Part shown: positions 38,159-49,748 of the stretch, one piece after another
Position numbering within the stretch: the stretch's first letter is position 1
How the letters are laid out: each line of letters begins with the position of its first letter
NCBI GenBank assembly: GCA_003216595.1
Contig: QCIQ01000001.1
Location: 124,001 to 188,000 of the forward strand
Direction of reading: 5' to 3'
DNA length: 64,000 bases
DNA from: Prochlorococcus sp. AG-402-M18
GTDB taxonomy: Bacteria > Cyanobacteriota > Cyanobacteriia > PCC-6307 > Cyanobiaceae
Notes under the pieces: generated by a model
The model's input: only the letters and a program-made list of their open reading frames with translations
Database searches by the model: none
Told to the model about the DNA's origin: nothing
Translations under genes and position numbers: made by a program

Positions 38159-38443
38159 CAAATAATGATTATTTACAACTAAATATATGACGTTTAGAAG
38201 AAATTACAATATCAAAATATAAAGACATATTTAATAGTAATGAAAGTGAAATCAACATTTAGAGATACCCATCGTTAGATAAAAATAACTATCAAGCTTA
38301 TGGACATTCCTATTTTTCAATTACTAAACATTCGCGATTTGAAAACCATTCTTCACTAATATAAATTAAATTAATTTGTTTAACGGTTCTCGTTTGAGAA
38401 TACGGACTAACAGAACTCATTAAGGAGTATTCTTTTAACAATA

Positions 38444-40042
38444 ATGGCAATAACTGACATCATCCAGATGAATAACAACGATAAATGGATAAGGTACTGC
38501 GATCTTTTATTTAGCGATGATTCACTCGGGTTTTGGCTTGATATAAGTAGAATGGATGTCGAGAAGAGCGACTTTTCAAATTTTAAGGACATTTATTCCA
38601 AAGCTTTTGATTCTTTAGAAAGTCTTGAGAATGGATCGATTGCCAATATTGATGAAGGTAGACAAGTTGGTCATTACTGGCTTCGCAATCCGAAAATTGC
38701 TCCAACTCATGAAATTTCAGAATCTATCACCAAAGCAATTCAAGATATATCAAAGTTTGGTGCATCAATATTAAATGGTGAAATAACTAACAGCGGTGGA
38801 AAAAAATATACAGATGTTTTTTGGATAGGTATAGGTGGTAGTGGTTTAGGTCCCTTGCTTATTAAAGAGTCATTTAAGAGAGAGTCAATCGGATTGAATC
38901 TTCATTTTCTAGACAATGTAGACCCCGATGGGATTTCACATAAATTAAATTCCATTCTTCCTTGTATTGAATCAACTTTATTTGTAGTTGTTAGTAAATC
39001 AGGTGGCACTCCGGAACCTTTGATAGGAATGGAGCAAGCCATGAAGTTTGTCCAAGATAACAACCAGAATTGGTCATCTCGAGCAATAGCAATTACATCA
39101 AAAGGGAGTAAGTTAGATGTTTTAGCAGCTAACGAAAATTGGTTAGATATTTTTGATTTACCTGATTGGGTTGGTGGAAGGACAAGTATTACTGGTGCTG
39201 TTGGATTATTACCTGCCGTACTAATTGGTGCTGACATAAACAAATTTTTAGATGGAGCATCTCATATGGATGTTCTAACAAGAAAAAAAGACATTAAAAA
39301 TAATCCAGCAGCACTTTTATCCTTAGCTTGGTATAAATCTGGAAATGGAAAAGGGCTAAGAGATATGGTTGTACTTCCCTACAGAGACAGATTAGAAGTT
39401 TTTAGTAGATATCTTCAACAACTTGTGATGGAATCCTTAGGCAAGAAATTAGATAGAGATGGAATTCAAGTTAATCAAGGTATCGCAGTTTATGGAAATA
39501 AAGGTTCTACCGATCAGCATGCATATGTGCAGCAATTAAGAGATGGTATTGATAATTTCTTTGTTAATTTTATTGAGATTCTTCACGACCCATACGACAT
39601 AGTAGAAGTAAAAAATAAGCGACCAGGAGACTATTTATCAGGCTTTCTTCAAGGAACTCGATCAGCTTTGACTGAAGGCGGGAGACAGAATTTGACAATC
39701 ACATTTAAATCATTTGATGAGTCAAGTCTTGGTGCATTAATTGCATTATTCGAGCGAGCAGTTAGTCTTTATGCTGAATTGATTAATGTTAATGCTTACA
39801 ATCAACCTGGAGTAGAAGCTGGGAAAAAAGCTGCTACAAACATAATTAATCTTCAAAAGGCAATTGAAGAACTTTTGGAAGATGGAAAAGAAAGAACTTT
39901 AAGTCAGATTAATGATGCATTGTCTACTGACTCAACTGAGTCGATTTATTTAATTCTGAGAAAACTTTCAGAAAATTCTGATCATTATTCAATGAATGGT
40001 AATCAATCAAATCCAGATCAATTAATTATTTCCAAAAAATGA
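38444..40042 (+). CDS. pgi: Glucose-6-phosphate isomerase
   Basis: Pgi interconverts glucose 6-phosphate and fructose 6-phosphate. The 532-residue protein carries the SIS folds [17 protein letters not shown] and [17 protein letters not shown], the catalytic-region [20 protein letters not shown] and [17 protein letters not shown]. This is the form typical of cyanobacteria. An internal ATG (38468, [14 protein letters not shown]) is a possible alternative start that would remove eight residues. An AAGGAG lies 16 bases before the first ATG, rather far for a ribosome site. The 282 bp before the gene contain only tiny ORFs. Confidence 0.96.
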   Translation: MAITDIIQMNNNDKWIRYCDLLFSDDSLGFWLDISRMDVEKSDFSNFKDIYSKAFDSLESLENGSIANIDEGRQVGHYWLRNPKIAPTHEISESITKAIQDISKFGASILNGEITNSGGKKYTDVFWIGIGGSGLGPLLIKESFKRESIGLNLHFLDNVDPDGISHKLNSILPCIESTLFVVVSKSGGTPEPLIGMEQAMKFVQDNNQNWSSRAIAITSKGSKLDVLAANENWLDIFDLPDWVGGRTSITGAVGLLPAVLIGADINKFLDGASHMDVLTRKKDIKNNPAALLSLAWYKSGNGKGLRDMVVLPYRDRLEVFSRYLQQLVMESLGKKLDRDGIQVNQGIAVYGNKGSTDQHAYVQQLRDGIDNFFVNFIEILHDPYDIVEVKNKRPGDYLSGFLQGTRSALTEGGRQNLTITFKSFDESSLGALIALFERAVSLYAELINVNAYNQPGVEAGKKAATNIINLQKAIEELLEDGKERTLSQINDALSTDSTESIYLILRKLSENSDHYSMNGNQSNPDQLIISKK

Positions 40043-40045
40043 TCT

Positions 40046-42634
40046 CTAAATAACTATATTAACTAATTTATTTGGAACAACAATTATTCGTTTTGGTTCT
40101 TTTCCTTTTATCCATTTCTGAGCCGCCTCGCTTTTAATAGCTATATCCCCTAATTTGTCTTTAGATTGATTTTTACTGGCATCGATTGATCCTCTAACTT
40201 TTCCATTGATTTGAATCATAAGTTTAAAAGTATCTTGTTCAATTGCACTTGCATCGAATTTTGGCCATGACTGAAGATGAATACTTTGATTATATCCGAT
40301 TGTCTTCCAAAGCTCCTCTGCAATATGAGGTGAAAATGGAGAAGTTATTTTAACTAATATTGAAATAACATTAGTTAGAGTTTCATTGCTACAGTTATTA
40401 ACTATTGAACTTAGGCCATTCACCGCTTTCATAAGCTCAGATATTGCTGTATTAAATTGAAGATTGTCCAAATCATCAGTTATTTCTTTAATAGCAATAT
40501 TAATTAAACGCAAAGCATCATCATCTTTAGTCTTTTCTTTTTCTAAATTTAGTCTTGAATTACTCTTTATTAGTTCTAAAGTATTGATGACAAATTTCCA
40601 GAGTCTCTGTATAAATCGATATTGCCCTTCAACATCTGAGTCATCCCATTCTAAATCTTTTTCTGGAGGAGCTTTAAAAAGAATAAACATTCTAGCTGTG
40701 TCTGCACCATATTTATCTATGACTAAAGATGGGTCTACACCATTATATTTAGACTTTGACATCTTTTCATAGATAATTTCAATATTTTCTCCAGTAATTG
40801 GATCTTTAGGATCATCAATATCTTTAATTTGATCTTTTGAAAAATATTTATTATTATTTGGATTTTTAAAAGTAATAGCTTGAACCATTCCCTGAGTTAA
40901 TAGTTTCTTAAAGGGTTCATCAATATTTACTAATCCACAGCTTTTTAGAGCTTTGGTTAAAAATCTTGAATAAAGCAAATGAAGGATTGCGTGCTCAATA
41001 CCACCAACATATTGTTTAACAGGTAGCCATTTATCTATTTCACTTTTTATAAATGGATTTTCCTTATTTTTAGGGTTTATATATCTTAAAAAGTACCAAG
41101 ATGAACACATAAAAGTGTCCATGGTGTCAGTTTCTCTTTTTGCTTCATTTCCGCATTTAGGACAAAAAGTATTTATCCATTCTGTTCTTGTTGTTAAAGG
41201 TGACTTTCCTTTACCAGTTAATTTAATATCAACAGGTAGAGAAACAGGAAGATCCTTATCAGGGACTCTTACTTGACCACACTTCTTACAATTAATTATC
41301 GGAATCGGGCAGCCCCAATATCGTTGTCTAGATATAAGCCAATCCCTTAATTTATAAGTAATTTTTGGTTTAGCCCAATTAGAATTAGAACCTAATTCAA
41401 GTATTTTAGTTTTTGCAATATCAGACTCAACTCCATTGAATCTATCTGAATTTATCATGATTCCCTTATCTACGTACTCAGCATGTAAATAACTTTCATC
41501 TTCATCATCATTGGGTCTTATGACATAATTAATTGGTAAATTATATGATTTAGCAAATTTATAATCTCTACTATCATGAGCGGGAACACCCATCACAGCG
41601 CCAGTTCCATACTCCATAATCACATAATCGCCAATCCAAACAGGTATCTCTTTATTATTGGCTGGATTAATTGCATTGACTCCTAAGTACATTCCAAGTT
41701 TTTTTCTACTATCTGAATTACGTTCTAGATCACTTAGCTTTTCTTGAGTTTTTCTAAATTCTTTTAATTGATCAATATTTTTATTGTTTATTAATTGATC
41801 AATTAATGGATGATTTGATGCTAAGACAAGATAACTTACTCCATAGATTGTATCGATTCTTGTTGTAAAAGCTCTTATTTTTTGGTTATGATTTTTGATA
41901 TCAAATGTTATCTCTGCACCGATTGATTTACCAATCCAATTTTTTTGCATAACCCTGACTCTTTCTGGCCAGTCTTTAAGATTAACTAAATCCTTATTTA
42001 GATCTTCGGCAAAACTTGTAATACTTAAAAACCACTGGTTTAATTCCTTCTTCTCAACTTTAGCTCCAGATCTCCAAGATTTACCTTCAGAATCTACTTG
42101 TTCATTTGCAAGAACAGTTTGATCAATTGGATCCCAATTTACTGTTGCTTTTTTTTGATAGGCAAGATTATTCTTATGTAATTGATTAAATATATATTGA
42201 GTCCATTTATAATAATCTTCTTTGCAAGTAGTTACTTCTTTAGACCAATCTATTGATAATCCAAGTCGATCTAATTGATCTTTCATTTGTGAAATATTTT
42301 TATCTGTCCAGGTAGAAGGACTTGTCTCTCTCTCTATTGCTGCATTTTCAGCAGGTAAACCGAACGCATCCCATCCCATTGGATGAAGTACGTTATAACC
42401 TTGCATCCTTTTATATCTAGCTAGCACATCTGTAATGACATAATTCCTCACGTGCCCCATATGTAAAGAACCGGACGGGTATGGGAACATTGACAAGGCG
42501 TAAAAAGTGTTGTCTTTGTTTACCTCAGTATTTGTTCTATAGAGCCCTTGATTAGCCCACTCTTTTTGCCAATAAGCCTCTATTTCACGAGGTTCGTAAC
42601 GCTGGTCAATATTCTCTGAAGTAGTATTATTCAA
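40046..42634 (-). CDS. leuS: Leucyl-tRNA synthetase
   Basis: LeuRS charges tRNA-Leu. The 862-residue class I enzyme has the HIGH-type motif [12 protein letters not shown] near 57 and the editing domain around 220-420. A zinc-like pair of cysteine motifs, CKKCGQ and CPKCGN (about 455-500), precedes the KMSKS motif [14 protein letters not shown] and a C-terminal anticodon-binding region. The start is a TTG; a strong GAAGGAGAT ribosome site sits 5 bases before it and no nearby ATG fits. It ends 3 bp from the pgi stop on the other strand. Confidence 0.96.
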   Translation of the reverse strand: MNNTTSENIDQRYEPREIEAYWQKEWANQGLYRTNTEVNKDNTFYALSMFPYPSGSLHMGHVRNYVITDVLARYKRMQGYNVLHPMGWDAFGLPAENAAIERETSPSTWTDKNISQMKDQLDRLGLSIDWSKEVTTCKEDYYKWTQYIFNQLHKNNLAYQKKATVNWDPIDQTVLANEQVDSEGKSWRSGAKVEKKELNQWFLSITSFAEDLNKDLVNLKDWPERVRVMQKNWIGKSIGAEITFDIKNHNQKIRAFTTRIDTIYGVSYLVLASNHPLIDQLINNKNIDQLKEFRKTQEKLSDLERNSDSRKKLGMYLGVNAINPANNKEIPVWIGDYVIMEYGTGAVMGVPAHDSRDYKFAKSYNLPINYVIRPNDDEDESYLHAEYVDKGIMINSDRFNGVESDIAKTKILELGSNSNWAKPKITYKLRDWLISRQRYWGCPIPIINCKKCGQVRVPDKDLPVSLPVDIKLTGKGKSPLTTRTEWINTFCPKCGNEAKRETDTMDTFMCSSWYFLRYINPKNKENPFIKSEIDKWLPVKQYVGGIEHAILHLLYSRFLTKALKSCGLVNIDEPFKKLLTQGMVQAITFKNPNNNKYFSKDQIKDIDDPKDPITGENIEIIYEKMSKSKYNGVDPSLVIDKYGADTARMFILFKAPPEKDLEWDDSDVEGQYRFIQRLWKFVINTLELIKSNSRLNLEKEKTKDDDALRLINIAIKEITDDLDNLQFNTAISELMKAVNGLSSIVNNCSNETLTNVISILVKITSPFSPHIAEELWKTIGYNQSIHLQSWPKFDASAIEQDTFKLMIQINGKVRGSIDASKNQSKDKLGDIAIKSEAAQKWIKGKEPKRIIVVPNKLVNIVI

Positions 42635-42639
42635 GGAAG

Positions 42640-42648
42640 ATCTCCTTC
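42640..42648 (-). promoter_or_regulatory. Ribosome binding site that fixes the TTG start of leuS
   Basis: Read leftward, GAAGGAGAT lies 5 bases before the TTG at 42634-42632. It is one of the best Shine-Dalgarno matches in the window, while most genes here have weak or no such site. It supports translation from TTG and the N-terminus [20 protein letters not shown] after the initiator. Confidence 0.75.
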
Positions 42649-42772
42649 AGTAGTTGATTTGCCAATCAGATAATATTCTCATAAATTGATGCCCAATATG
42701 CGAATAGTTCTGAAATTACTACTAAGAATGCTTTATTTTCTAACACCCTAGTTAACCAAGATTTTTTAAATC

Positions 42773-43627
42773 ATGAAAAATAATTTCTCAAAATATCAAG
42801 GACTTGGTAATGATTTTATTATCTTTGATGCTCGTGGTAATAACTTAGTAAATTTATTTATTGAAAATAAAGATAACTTTATTGAACATCTATGTAATAG
42901 AAATTTTGGTATAGGAGCTGATGGAATTATTCTTATATTAGAGTCCAAAAATAATTGCTTTGTTAAAATGAGGATATTTAATTCTGATGGTTCTGAACCA
43001 GAAATGTGTGGAAACGGTATACGATGCTTGATTGCTTTTTTAAATGATAATTATGAAATTAAAGATAAGTCTGAGATCCGAGTTGAAACTAAAGCTGGTC
43101 TAATTATTACCTCTATTGACGGAAATAAAAATATTAAAGTAAATATGGGGGAACCTATACTTTCACCTGAAGATATACCTACTAAATTGTTAATGAATAA
43201 TTTAACTATTCCCAATGGTAAGATTACAATAAACGATCAAACTTTAAATGTTTATGCTGCTAGCATGGGAAATCCTCATATGATCGTATTTGTTGATAAA
43301 ATTGAAAATATTCCATTTGAAGATTGGGGAAGATGCCTTGAAAAACACAATACATTTCCCAATGATACCAATGTTCACTTTGTAGAATTAATTGATAAAT
43401 CAAATATTAAAGTTAAAGTATGGGAGAGAGGTTGCGGGCCAACATTAGCTTGTGGTACTGGAGCTTGCGCATGTCTTGTCGTAACAGCTAATTTAGGTAA
43501 AACTTTAAACAAAGCTAATGTTTATTTACCAGGCGGAAAGTTAGAAATTGAATGGCCCAATCAATCAGGTCCAGTTTTAATGCAGGGGCCTGCATTAAAA
43601 GTATTTAGTGGAGAGATAGATATTTAA
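42773..43627 (+). CDS. dapF: Diaminopimelate epimerase
   Basis: DapF converts LL- to meso-diaminopimelate for lysine and peptidoglycan synthesis. The 284-residue protein has the two active-site cysteines in the expected settings: EPEMCGNGIRC and GPTLACGTGACAC. FSKYQGLGNDFIIFD stands at the start. It heads a rightward series dapF, cysteine desulfurase, DUF1995 gene and dacB, with gaps of about 4 to 12 bp. leuS lies divergent with 138 bp between them. Confidence 0.96.
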   Translation: MKNNFSKYQGLGNDFIIFDARGNNLVNLFIENKDNFIEHLCNRNFGIGADGIILILESKNNCFVKMRIFNSDGSEPEMCGNGIRCLIAFLNDNYEIKDKSEIRVETKAGLIITSIDGNKNIKVNMGEPILSPEDIPTKLLMNNLTIPNGKITINDQTLNVYAASMGNPHMIVFVDKIENIPFEDWGRCLEKHNTFPNDTNVHFVELIDKSNIKVKVWERGCGPTLACGTGACACLVVTANLGKTLNKANVYLPGGKLEIEWPNQSGPVLMQGPALKVFSGEIDI

Positions 43628-43639
43628 CCACTCTTCTAT

Positions 43640-44821
43640 ATGAAAAATATTTATCTCGATGCATCAGCGACTACTCCGCCACATATTGATGTAATTAATA
43701 AATTAAAGGATATACAATCTGAATGCTGGGGAAATCCATCAAGTATTCATAAAGTTGGAGTTATTGCAAGAGATATTTTAGAAAGATCTAGATTATCAAT
43801 AGCTAATAAATTAAAAGCCTCTTCTGACGAAATATTTTTCACTTCTGGAGCAACTGAATCGAATTATCTTGCTCTTAAATCTGTATCTAAAAATCTTGAT
43901 AAAGGAAGACTTGTTATAAGTAACGTTGAACACCCTTCTATTAACTTAATAGCCAATCAATTGCGTATTGATGGCTGGGATATTAAATACTGGCCTGTAG
44001 ATAATTATGGAATTATTGACTTAGATCTGTTGGATGAAATGTTATCACCTCCGACAAAAATTGTTTCGATAATCTGGGGGCAAAGTGAGATTGGGTCCAT
44101 TCAGCCCATAAATCTTATAGGAATGGAATGTAAAAAACGAAATATACTTTTTCATACTGATGCGACACAGGTCCTCCCTAGCGGCCTGTTTGATTGGAGT
44201 CATTTAAATGTTGATATGCTTAGTGCCTCTGCGCATAAACTTCAAGGCCCTAAAGGAATTGGATTATTAATGTTGCGAAAAGGTGTTCGAGATTTATTGA
44301 TAAATGATCCTTCCTATGGATTTAAGAATGGCTCTATAAGATCTGGCACTGAGTCAGTTCCGCTTATTGCAGGCTTTTCGACAGCAATTGGCCTACTAAA
44401 TGAATATATAGAAGTTAGTGCTAATCAAACTTTATTTCCTGAGAATAATGTTTCTAAAATGACTTCTACTTTAAAAAATAATCTAGTTAAGAATAAACAA
44501 CTTACATTTACTGGTCACCCTAAAGAACGATTACCAAATAATCTCTCATTTCTCTGTCATACAAAATCAATGATTCCAATTCATGGTAGAGAAATTGTTC
44601 GATTATTGTCACAACATGGCGTCTATATAAGCAGTGGGAGTGCTTGCTCATCATCTAGTCAAGGACCAAATCCCATACTGGTAGCAATTAATATTGATAA
44701 ACCACTCCAAGAATCTGGATTAAGAATAACTATTGGTCCATGGATTTCAAATGATGATATTAATTCAGTTTCAAATATAATATATGAATTATTGCAATCT
44801 TTAGAACTCAAAAAACAATGA
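43640..44821 (+). CDS. Cysteine desulfurase, NifS/IscS-like
   Basis: This PLP enzyme removes sulfur from cysteine for Fe-S clusters and other cofactors. The 393-residue protein begins MKNIYLDASATTPPHIDV. The blocks FTSGATESNYLALKS and FHTDATQVLP precede the PLP lysine region SASAHKLQGPKGIGLL. The catalytic cysteine lies in SSGSACSSSSQGPNPIL at about 336. The SGSACSS setting is that of IscS/NifS enzymes. It is part of the dapF series; the pairing with dapF is positional only. Confidence 0.92.
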   Translation: MKNIYLDASATTPPHIDVINKLKDIQSECWGNPSSIHKVGVIARDILERSRLSIANKLKASSDEIFFTSGATESNYLALKSVSKNLDKGRLVISNVEHPSINLIANQLRIDGWDIKYWPVDNYGIIDLDLLDEMLSPPTKIVSIIWGQSEIGSIQPINLIGMECKKRNILFHTDATQVLPSGLFDWSHLNVDMLSASAHKLQGPKGIGLLMLRKGVRDLLINDPSYGFKNGSIRSGTESVPLIAGFSTAIGLLNEYIEVSANQTLFPENNVSKMTSTLKNNLVKNKQLTFTGHPKERLPNNLSFLCHTKSMIPIHGREIVRLLSQHGVYISSGSACSSSSQGPNPILVAINIDKPLQESGLRITIGPWISNDDINSVSNIIYELLQSLELKKQ

Positions 44822-44831
44822 TCATCAAATC

Positions 44832-45452
44832 ATGAATATCTTACCTTCAGATCTTAGAGAAGCTGAAACAAATGTATTTGAATCAATTCAAAGTTATTTT
44901 TTAAGTAATTCTGAACAATCTTTTCTTTCTATCAACCTTAAATTTGAAGGATTACGAATCAATCCAATAATTTTTCGTTTATCTAACAAACTAACTGAAA
45001 TTAAATTAGATAATGTTTTATTATGGGCCGATGCTGGTGGAGCGGCTCTTGCTAAAAGAGATAACCCTGAATTGGCCAGTAAGATTTTTACATTTAAGGA
45101 GTTTATTAATTCTACAGATTCGTTGAATTCATTATTATTAGTCTGTTCTCCTCAACCATATGATATTGAGATGTTTGAGCAAGTATGTTCTCATACTAAT
45201 TCAACGGTAATTATGGTTAACGGTAAGTTGGAAGATCCAATAGTAGGAATAGGAAGTGTCGGTAGGGAAATGAGAAAAAGATTTGCTGAAAAATGGAAAG
45301 TACTTTATTTTGTTCAACCATTATCTATGGGTGCATTGTTGAAAAGATTTCCTAATAACTGGGAGCTTTTTAAATTAAATCCTAATGGATATTCTTTTGT
45401 TAAATCATTTGATAAACGTCCTGATGATGAAACTATAATTCTAAACTTATAA
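44832..45452 (+). CDS. DUF1995-family protein
   Basis: The 206-residue soluble protein matches the DUF1995 family, found in cyanobacteria and plastids (plant LPA3 and related proteins involved in photosystem II assembly). The recognisable blocks are LPSDLREAETNVFESIQSY at the N-terminus, VLLWADAGGAALAKRD, LLLVCSPQPYDIEMFEQV and RKRFAEKWKVLYFVQPLSMGALLKR. There is no membrane span. It begins 10 bp after the cysteine desulfurase stop. Biochemical function is unknown. Confidence 0.82.
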   Translation: MNILPSDLREAETNVFESIQSYFLSNSEQSFLSINLKFEGLRINPIIFRLSNKLTEIKLDNVLLWADAGGAALAKRDNPELASKIFTFKEFINSTDSLNSLLLVCSPQPYDIEMFEQVCSHTNSTVIMVNGKLEDPIVGIGSVGREMRKRFAEKWKVLYFVQPLSMGALLKRFPNNWELFKLNPNGYSFVKSFDKRPDDETIILNL

Positions 45453-45456
45453 CTCT

Positions 45457-46692
45457 ATGAGTAAAAAAAATTATTTATATATTGGCATAATTTTATTATC
45501 AATAAATATATTAAATAGTAATTTATTCAAATTATATTCATATTTACGACAAAGAATTAATATTAATACTATAGGTCTTGAAAAGTTTAATATCTGTCAG
45601 CCATTGCAAAATAAAATTGAAGATTATACTTATCATTTTAATCCTAATATTAGCGTTAGTATTTTAGATGATTCTGGTGACTTCATTGCAGATATTAATG
45701 GTCAAATCCCTCGGATTCCTGCCTCTAATCAGAAGATCCTTTCCAGTGCTTTCTCTTTAGATATTCTAGGACCTTATTATACTCTTAATACATCTATTTT
45801 AGAGATGAATGATGGAAGCTTATATATAGATGCATCAGGTGATCCTGATTTTGATAAAAGCCATTTAGAAGATTTAATTAGTGATCTTAATAATACTAAT
45901 TATAATTTACGTTTAAAAACGCCAATAATCGTTAAACAAAGCAATCCAAAAAATTGGTGGCCTTCAAGCTGGTCATATGCCGATAGAAGAGAAGAATATG
46001 GTGCACCTATTACTAAATATTCAATAGCTAGTAATACAAGTATTTATTCTTTAATTAATCCAATTGATAATTTTATTAATGAGCTAGAGACTGCTCTAAG
46101 AAAAAAGAATTTATCAAAAAAATATTTTGTAAAATCAGTGAACGAAAACTATCCTATTGATTACATTTCGACAATTAAAGTTATCAATTCTGCTCCTTTA
46201 TATATTTTACTAAACCTTGTTAATTCTGAGAGCCATAATTTTACTGCTGAAGTTATTTTCAGACATTCAATAAGTGACTGGTCTCACGATTTCCCTAATC
46301 TAAAGTACAATAATTGGATAAAAGATCAAAACTTTAATTCTGACAATTTTATCTTTGCAGATGCTAGTGGCTTATCTAGAAATAATAGAGTAACAACTTA
46401 TGGTTTATCTCAGTTTTTGAGAAGAATGAAACTTAATAGATTTTCTGACTATTATTTCTCATCATTTTCTATATTAGGTGTTAGAGGCTCGTTAGCTAAT
46501 GTAAAAGCTCCAGTAAACCTTAAGGGTAGAATTTTGGCTAAATCCGGGAGACTTAATAATGTTAGATCCGTTTCTGGTGTTTTTTTAGGAGAAGGCAAAT
46601 TTTTTAGTATTATAGTTAACAATATGGATAATTCGACAAAACATATAATGAATATATTATCAATAGTAGATAATACTGATAATTGTAATTAA
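45457..46692 (+). CDS. dacB: D-alanyl-D-alanine carboxypeptidase, PBP4/S13 family
   Basis: DacB trims or cleaves peptide crosslinks of peptidoglycan in the periplasm. The 411-residue protein has an N-terminal signal anchor (about 5-25). The active-site SxxK is SNQK in [15 protein letters not shown] (about 91-105), the SxN is in [16 protein letters not shown], and the KTG-equivalent is KSG (AKSGRLNN). All three motifs of a penicillin-binding fold are present. The insert domain typical of PBP4 is shorter than in E. coli. The stop overlaps the convergent coaD stop by 4 bp. Confidence 0.93.
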   Translation: MSKKNYLYIGIILLSINILNSNLFKLYSYLRQRININTIGLEKFNICQPLQNKIEDYTYHFNPNISVSILDDSGDFIADINGQIPRIPASNQKILSSAFSLDILGPYYTLNTSILEMNDGSLYIDASGDPDFDKSHLEDLISDLNNTNYNLRLKTPIIVKQSNPKNWWPSSWSYADRREEYGAPITKYSIASNTSIYSLINPIDNFINELETALRKKNLSKKYFVKSVNENYPIDYISTIKVINSAPLYILLNLVNSESHNFTAEVIFRHSISDWSHDFPNLKYNNWIKDQNFNSDNFIFADASGLSRNNRVTTYGLSQFLRRMKLNRFSDYYFSSFSILGVRGSLANVKAPVNLKGRILAKSGRLNNVRSVSGVFLGEGKFFSIIVNNMDNSTKHIMNILSIVDNTDNCN

Positions 46693-47165
46693 TTAGTATT
46701 TAGTGCCAATAGATCTTTGGCTATAAACTCAGGAACCATATGACGAATCTCTCCACCAAATCTTGCGACTTCTTTAACTACAGAACTACTTAAAAAACTA
46801 TGATGTGTTTCTGTCGCGAGAAAAATTGTTTCGTATTGATTATTTAAAGACCTATTTGTATGAGCAACCTGTAGTTCATATTCAAAATCACTCATGGCTC
46901 TTAAGCCTCTTAAAATTAGATCCGCATTATGTTCACGAGCACAATCCACAGTTAGACCTTTAAAAGCTATTGTTCTACAACCTGGTATATCTCTGGTTGC
47001 ATTTTTAATCTGCTCTATTCTTCTCTCACAAGAGAAAGTTGCCTTTTTCGAAGGATTTTCTAATACCGCAATGAGAACTTCTCCAAATAAATCACTTCCT
47101 CTTTGAATTAGATCAAGGTGTCCAAACGTTAAAGGGTCGAAGCTACCAGGATAAAGTGCCTTCAT
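46689..47165 (-). CDS. coaD: Phosphopantetheine adenylyltransferase
   Basis: CoaD catalyses the fourth step of coenzyme A synthesis. The 158-residue protein has the nucleotidyltransferase start [20 protein letters not shown] with the T/HxGH-like site. [22 protein letters not shown] and the [15 protein letters not shown] block follow. Length and motifs are normal. It is read leftward and overlaps the dacB stop by 4 bp. Confidence 0.96.
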   Translation of the reverse strand: MKALYPGSFDPLTFGHLDLIQRGSDLFGEVLIAVLENPSKKATFSCERRIEQIKNATRDIPGCRTIAFKGLTVDCAREHNADLILRGLRAMSDFEYELQVAHTNRSLNNQYETIFLATETHHSFLSSSVVKEVARFGGEIRHMVPEFIAKDLLALNTN

Positions 47166-47232
47166 TGTTTTTTAACTTTAAAAAAGTCCATTTCTTTCAT
47201 AGAATCTCATATCTATAAACGTATCAAAGCGC

Positions 47233-47715
47233 ATGACTCTTAATCAGGATGCCAAAAAAGTTCTTTTGCGCAAAATCCCTCATGGATTATTTATATGTGC
47301 AGTAAGAGAAGGAGATGAAATAAATGGTTTTACTGCCAGTTGGGTAACACAAGGATCATTTACGCCACCATTAGTTGTAATGGCTGTTCGCGCTGATGGA
47401 TCTAGTCATGGAATTATTCAAAGAACTAAAATGTTTTCTCTAAATGTTTTGAGAGAAGATCAAAAGGATCTAGCAGCTGTGTTCTTTAAGCCCCAAAAAG
47501 GATTAGGTGGACGATTTGAAGCTTGCAAATTCACTTATGGAGAGCTTGGCATGCCTTTAATCGAAGATGTAATAGGTGGAGTTGAATGTGCAGTTATTTC
47601 GGGCGTAGAACACGGCGACCATACAGTCTTTGTCGCTGAAGTAAAGAGTGCAGTATTGAATAAAGATGGTTCTGCCTTAAATTTAGCGAGTACAGGTTGG
47701 AACTATGGCGGCTAA
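47233..47715 (+). CDS. Flavin reductase-like FMN-binding protein
   Basis: This 160-residue protein belongs to the flavin-reductase domain family, which binds FMN and often reduces it with NAD(P)H. The blocks PHGLFICAVREGDEINGFTASWVTQGSF, PPLVVMAVRADGSSHGIIQ, FSLNVLREDQKDLAAVFF and the C-terminal HTVFVAEVKSAVLN form the split-barrel fold. In cyanobacteria this domain also forms the C-terminus of flavodiiron proteins; here it is stand-alone. Substrate unknown. It ends 18 bp before uvrC. Confidence 0.88.
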   Translation: MTLNQDAKKVLLRKIPHGLFICAVREGDEINGFTASWVTQGSFTPPLVVMAVRADGSSHGIIQRTKMFSLNVLREDQKDLAAVFFKPQKGLGGRFEACKFTYGELGMPLIEDVIGGVECAVISGVEHGDHTVFVAEVKSAVLNKDGSALNLASTGWNYGG

Positions 47716-47733
47716 TTTAACGAGACATGATCG

Positions 47734-49656
47734 GTGGAATTAACGCCGTTAATTAAGGACAAGTCAAGACTATCGGATTTTTTGAAGGATATACCAAACG
47801 ATCCTGGTTGTTATTTGATGAAAGATCGTGAGGATAGATTGTTATATGTTGGTAAGTCAAAAAAGTTAAGAAATAGAGTTAGAAGTTATTTTCGAGCCAG
47901 TGATGAATTGAGTCCAAGAATCTCTTTAATGGTTAGGCAAGTTGTAGATATTGAGTTGATAGTTACTGATACAGAAAGTGAAGCCTTAACTCTAGAATCA
48001 AATTTAATAAAATCTAATCAACCCTATTTTAATGTTCTATTAAAAGATGATAAGAAATATCCCTATATTTGTATAACCTGGGGTGATAAATATCCAAGAA
48101 TCTTTTTAACTAGGAAAAGACGGGATAGACAGAAAAAAGATAAATATTATGGTCCGTACGTTGATGTTTACTTACTTAGACAGACCTTATTTAGTATAAA
48201 AAAACTGTTTCCTCTTAGACAAAGAAGAATACCGCTTTACAAAGATAGAACGTGTCTTAACTATTCAATAGGAAGATGTCCAGGCGTTTGTCAAGAAGAA
48301 ATAAGTTCAGAAGATTATAAAAATACACTAAAAAGAGTTGAAATGATATTTCAAGGGAGAACAGAAGAATTGAGACTATTATTAGAAAAACAGATGCATT
48401 CTTTTTCAGAGTCATTGAAGTTTGAAGAAGCTGGATCTGTCAGAGATCAGCTAAAAGGTATAGATAGATTATATGAATCTCAAAAGATGATTATTCCTGA
48501 TTCATCTGTATGCAGAGATATAATCGCATTGGCATCGGAAGAGAATATATCCTCTATTCAAATTTTTCAAATGCGTTCAGGAAAATTAATTGGAAGACTT
48601 GGATATTTCTCAGATAATAATAATCTCACTACTTCTCAGATACTCCAAAAAGTTGTAGAAAATCATTACTCTAATGTGGATCCGATTGAAATACCTTCAG
48701 AAATATTAGTTCAACATCAATTACAAAATACAGATATAATATCGGATTGGCTAAGTGAATTAAAAAAGCAAAAAGTTAATATAACAAACCCAAAAAGATC
48801 TAAGAAGGCGGAAATTATAAAATTAGTACAAAAGAATGCAAATATGGAGTTACAAAGAATAAAACAATCTCATGATAAAAATCTAGTTGAGCTAGACGAT
48901 TTAACAAATATTCTTGAGTTAATGAAAATTCCAAAAAGAATTGAATGTTACGATATTAGTCATATTCAAGGTAGTGATGCCGTTGCTTCTCAGGTTGTAT
49001 TTATTGATGGTATCGCAGCTAGACAACACTATAGAAAATATAAAATAAAAAGTACAAATATAAAACTAGGGCATAGTGACGACTTCGAATCATTGGCTGA
49101 AGTTATTACTAGGAGATTTAGAAGATGGGCTCGCTATAAAGAAGATGGTGGTGATATGAATAAACTATCAAGTAATGAATCTAGTGTTTTAGACAAGCAT
49201 AATTTGAATGATTGGCCTGATTTAATCGTAATAGATGGAGGTAAAGGTCAATTAAGTTCGGTATTAGAGGCTTTAGAAGAGTTGAATCTTGATCAAGATA
49301 TAAATCTAATATCTTTAGCCAAGAAGAAAGAGGAGATATTTATTCCAAATAGTAAACAATCATTAGATACTGACCCTAATCAACCTGGAATGCTTTTGCT
49401 AAGAAGACTTAGAGATGAAGCCCATAGGTTTGCAATTACCTATCACAGACAAAAAAGAAGTCAACGTATGAAACGTTCTCAATTGAATGAGATACCCGGT
49501 TTGGGACCACAAAGAATCAAATTACTATTGGAGCATTTTAGATCAATAGAGGCTATTCAAATGGCATCTCTTTCCGAACTTTCATCAGCACCAGGATTAG
49601 GATCATCTACTGCTGGTGTTATTCGAAATTATTTTCACCCAAATGAAAATAAATAA
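47734..49656 (+). CDS. uvrC: UvrABC excision nuclease subunit C
   Basis: UvrC makes the dual incisions in nucleotide excision repair. The 640-residue protein has an N-terminal GIY-YIG nuclease domain (about 20-100, PGCYLMKDREDRLLYVGKSK) and a UvrB-interacting UVR helix pair near 205-240. The RNase-H-like nuclease domain contains IECYDISHIQGSDAVAS and LIVIDGGKGQLSS. C-terminal helix-hairpin-helix repeats end the protein. Its start is GTG; the ATG seven bases upstream is in another frame. All domains are intact. Confidence 0.95.
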   Translation: MELTPLIKDKSRLSDFLKDIPNDPGCYLMKDREDRLLYVGKSKKLRNRVRSYFRASDELSPRISLMVRQVVDIELIVTDTESEALTLESNLIKSNQPYFNVLLKDDKKYPYICITWGDKYPRIFLTRKRRDRQKKDKYYGPYVDVYLLRQTLFSIKKLFPLRQRRIPLYKDRTCLNYSIGRCPGVCQEEISSEDYKNTLKRVEMIFQGRTEELRLLLEKQMHSFSESLKFEEAGSVRDQLKGIDRLYESQKMIIPDSSVCRDIIALASEENISSIQIFQMRSGKLIGRLGYFSDNNNLTTSQILQKVVENHYSNVDPIEIPSEILVQHQLQNTDIISDWLSELKKQKVNITNPKRSKKAEIIKLVQKNANMELQRIKQSHDKNLVELDDLTNILELMKIPKRIECYDISHIQGSDAVASQVVFIDGIAARQHYRKYKIKSTNIKLGHSDDFESLAEVITRRFRRWARYKEDGGDMNKLSSNESSVLDKHNLNDWPDLIVIDGGKGQLSSVLEALEELNLDQDINLISLAKKKEEIFIPNSKQSLDTDPNQPGMLLLRRLRDEAHRFAITYHRQKRSQRMKRSQLNEIPGLGPQRIKLLLEHFRSIEAIQMASLSELSSAPGLGSSTAGVIRNYFHPNENK

Positions 49657-49748
49657 TCTATTGATAAATTATTAACGACAATGGGACAGTTAATCTTTAT
49701 TATAGTAATGTATAGAGTGATATGAAGGTACGAAACATTTTATAGAAT

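Noticed and set aside
38162..38443. Small genes in the spacer before pgi
   Set aside because: Only ORFs of 12 and 19 codons were found, without ribosome sites; nothing convincing.
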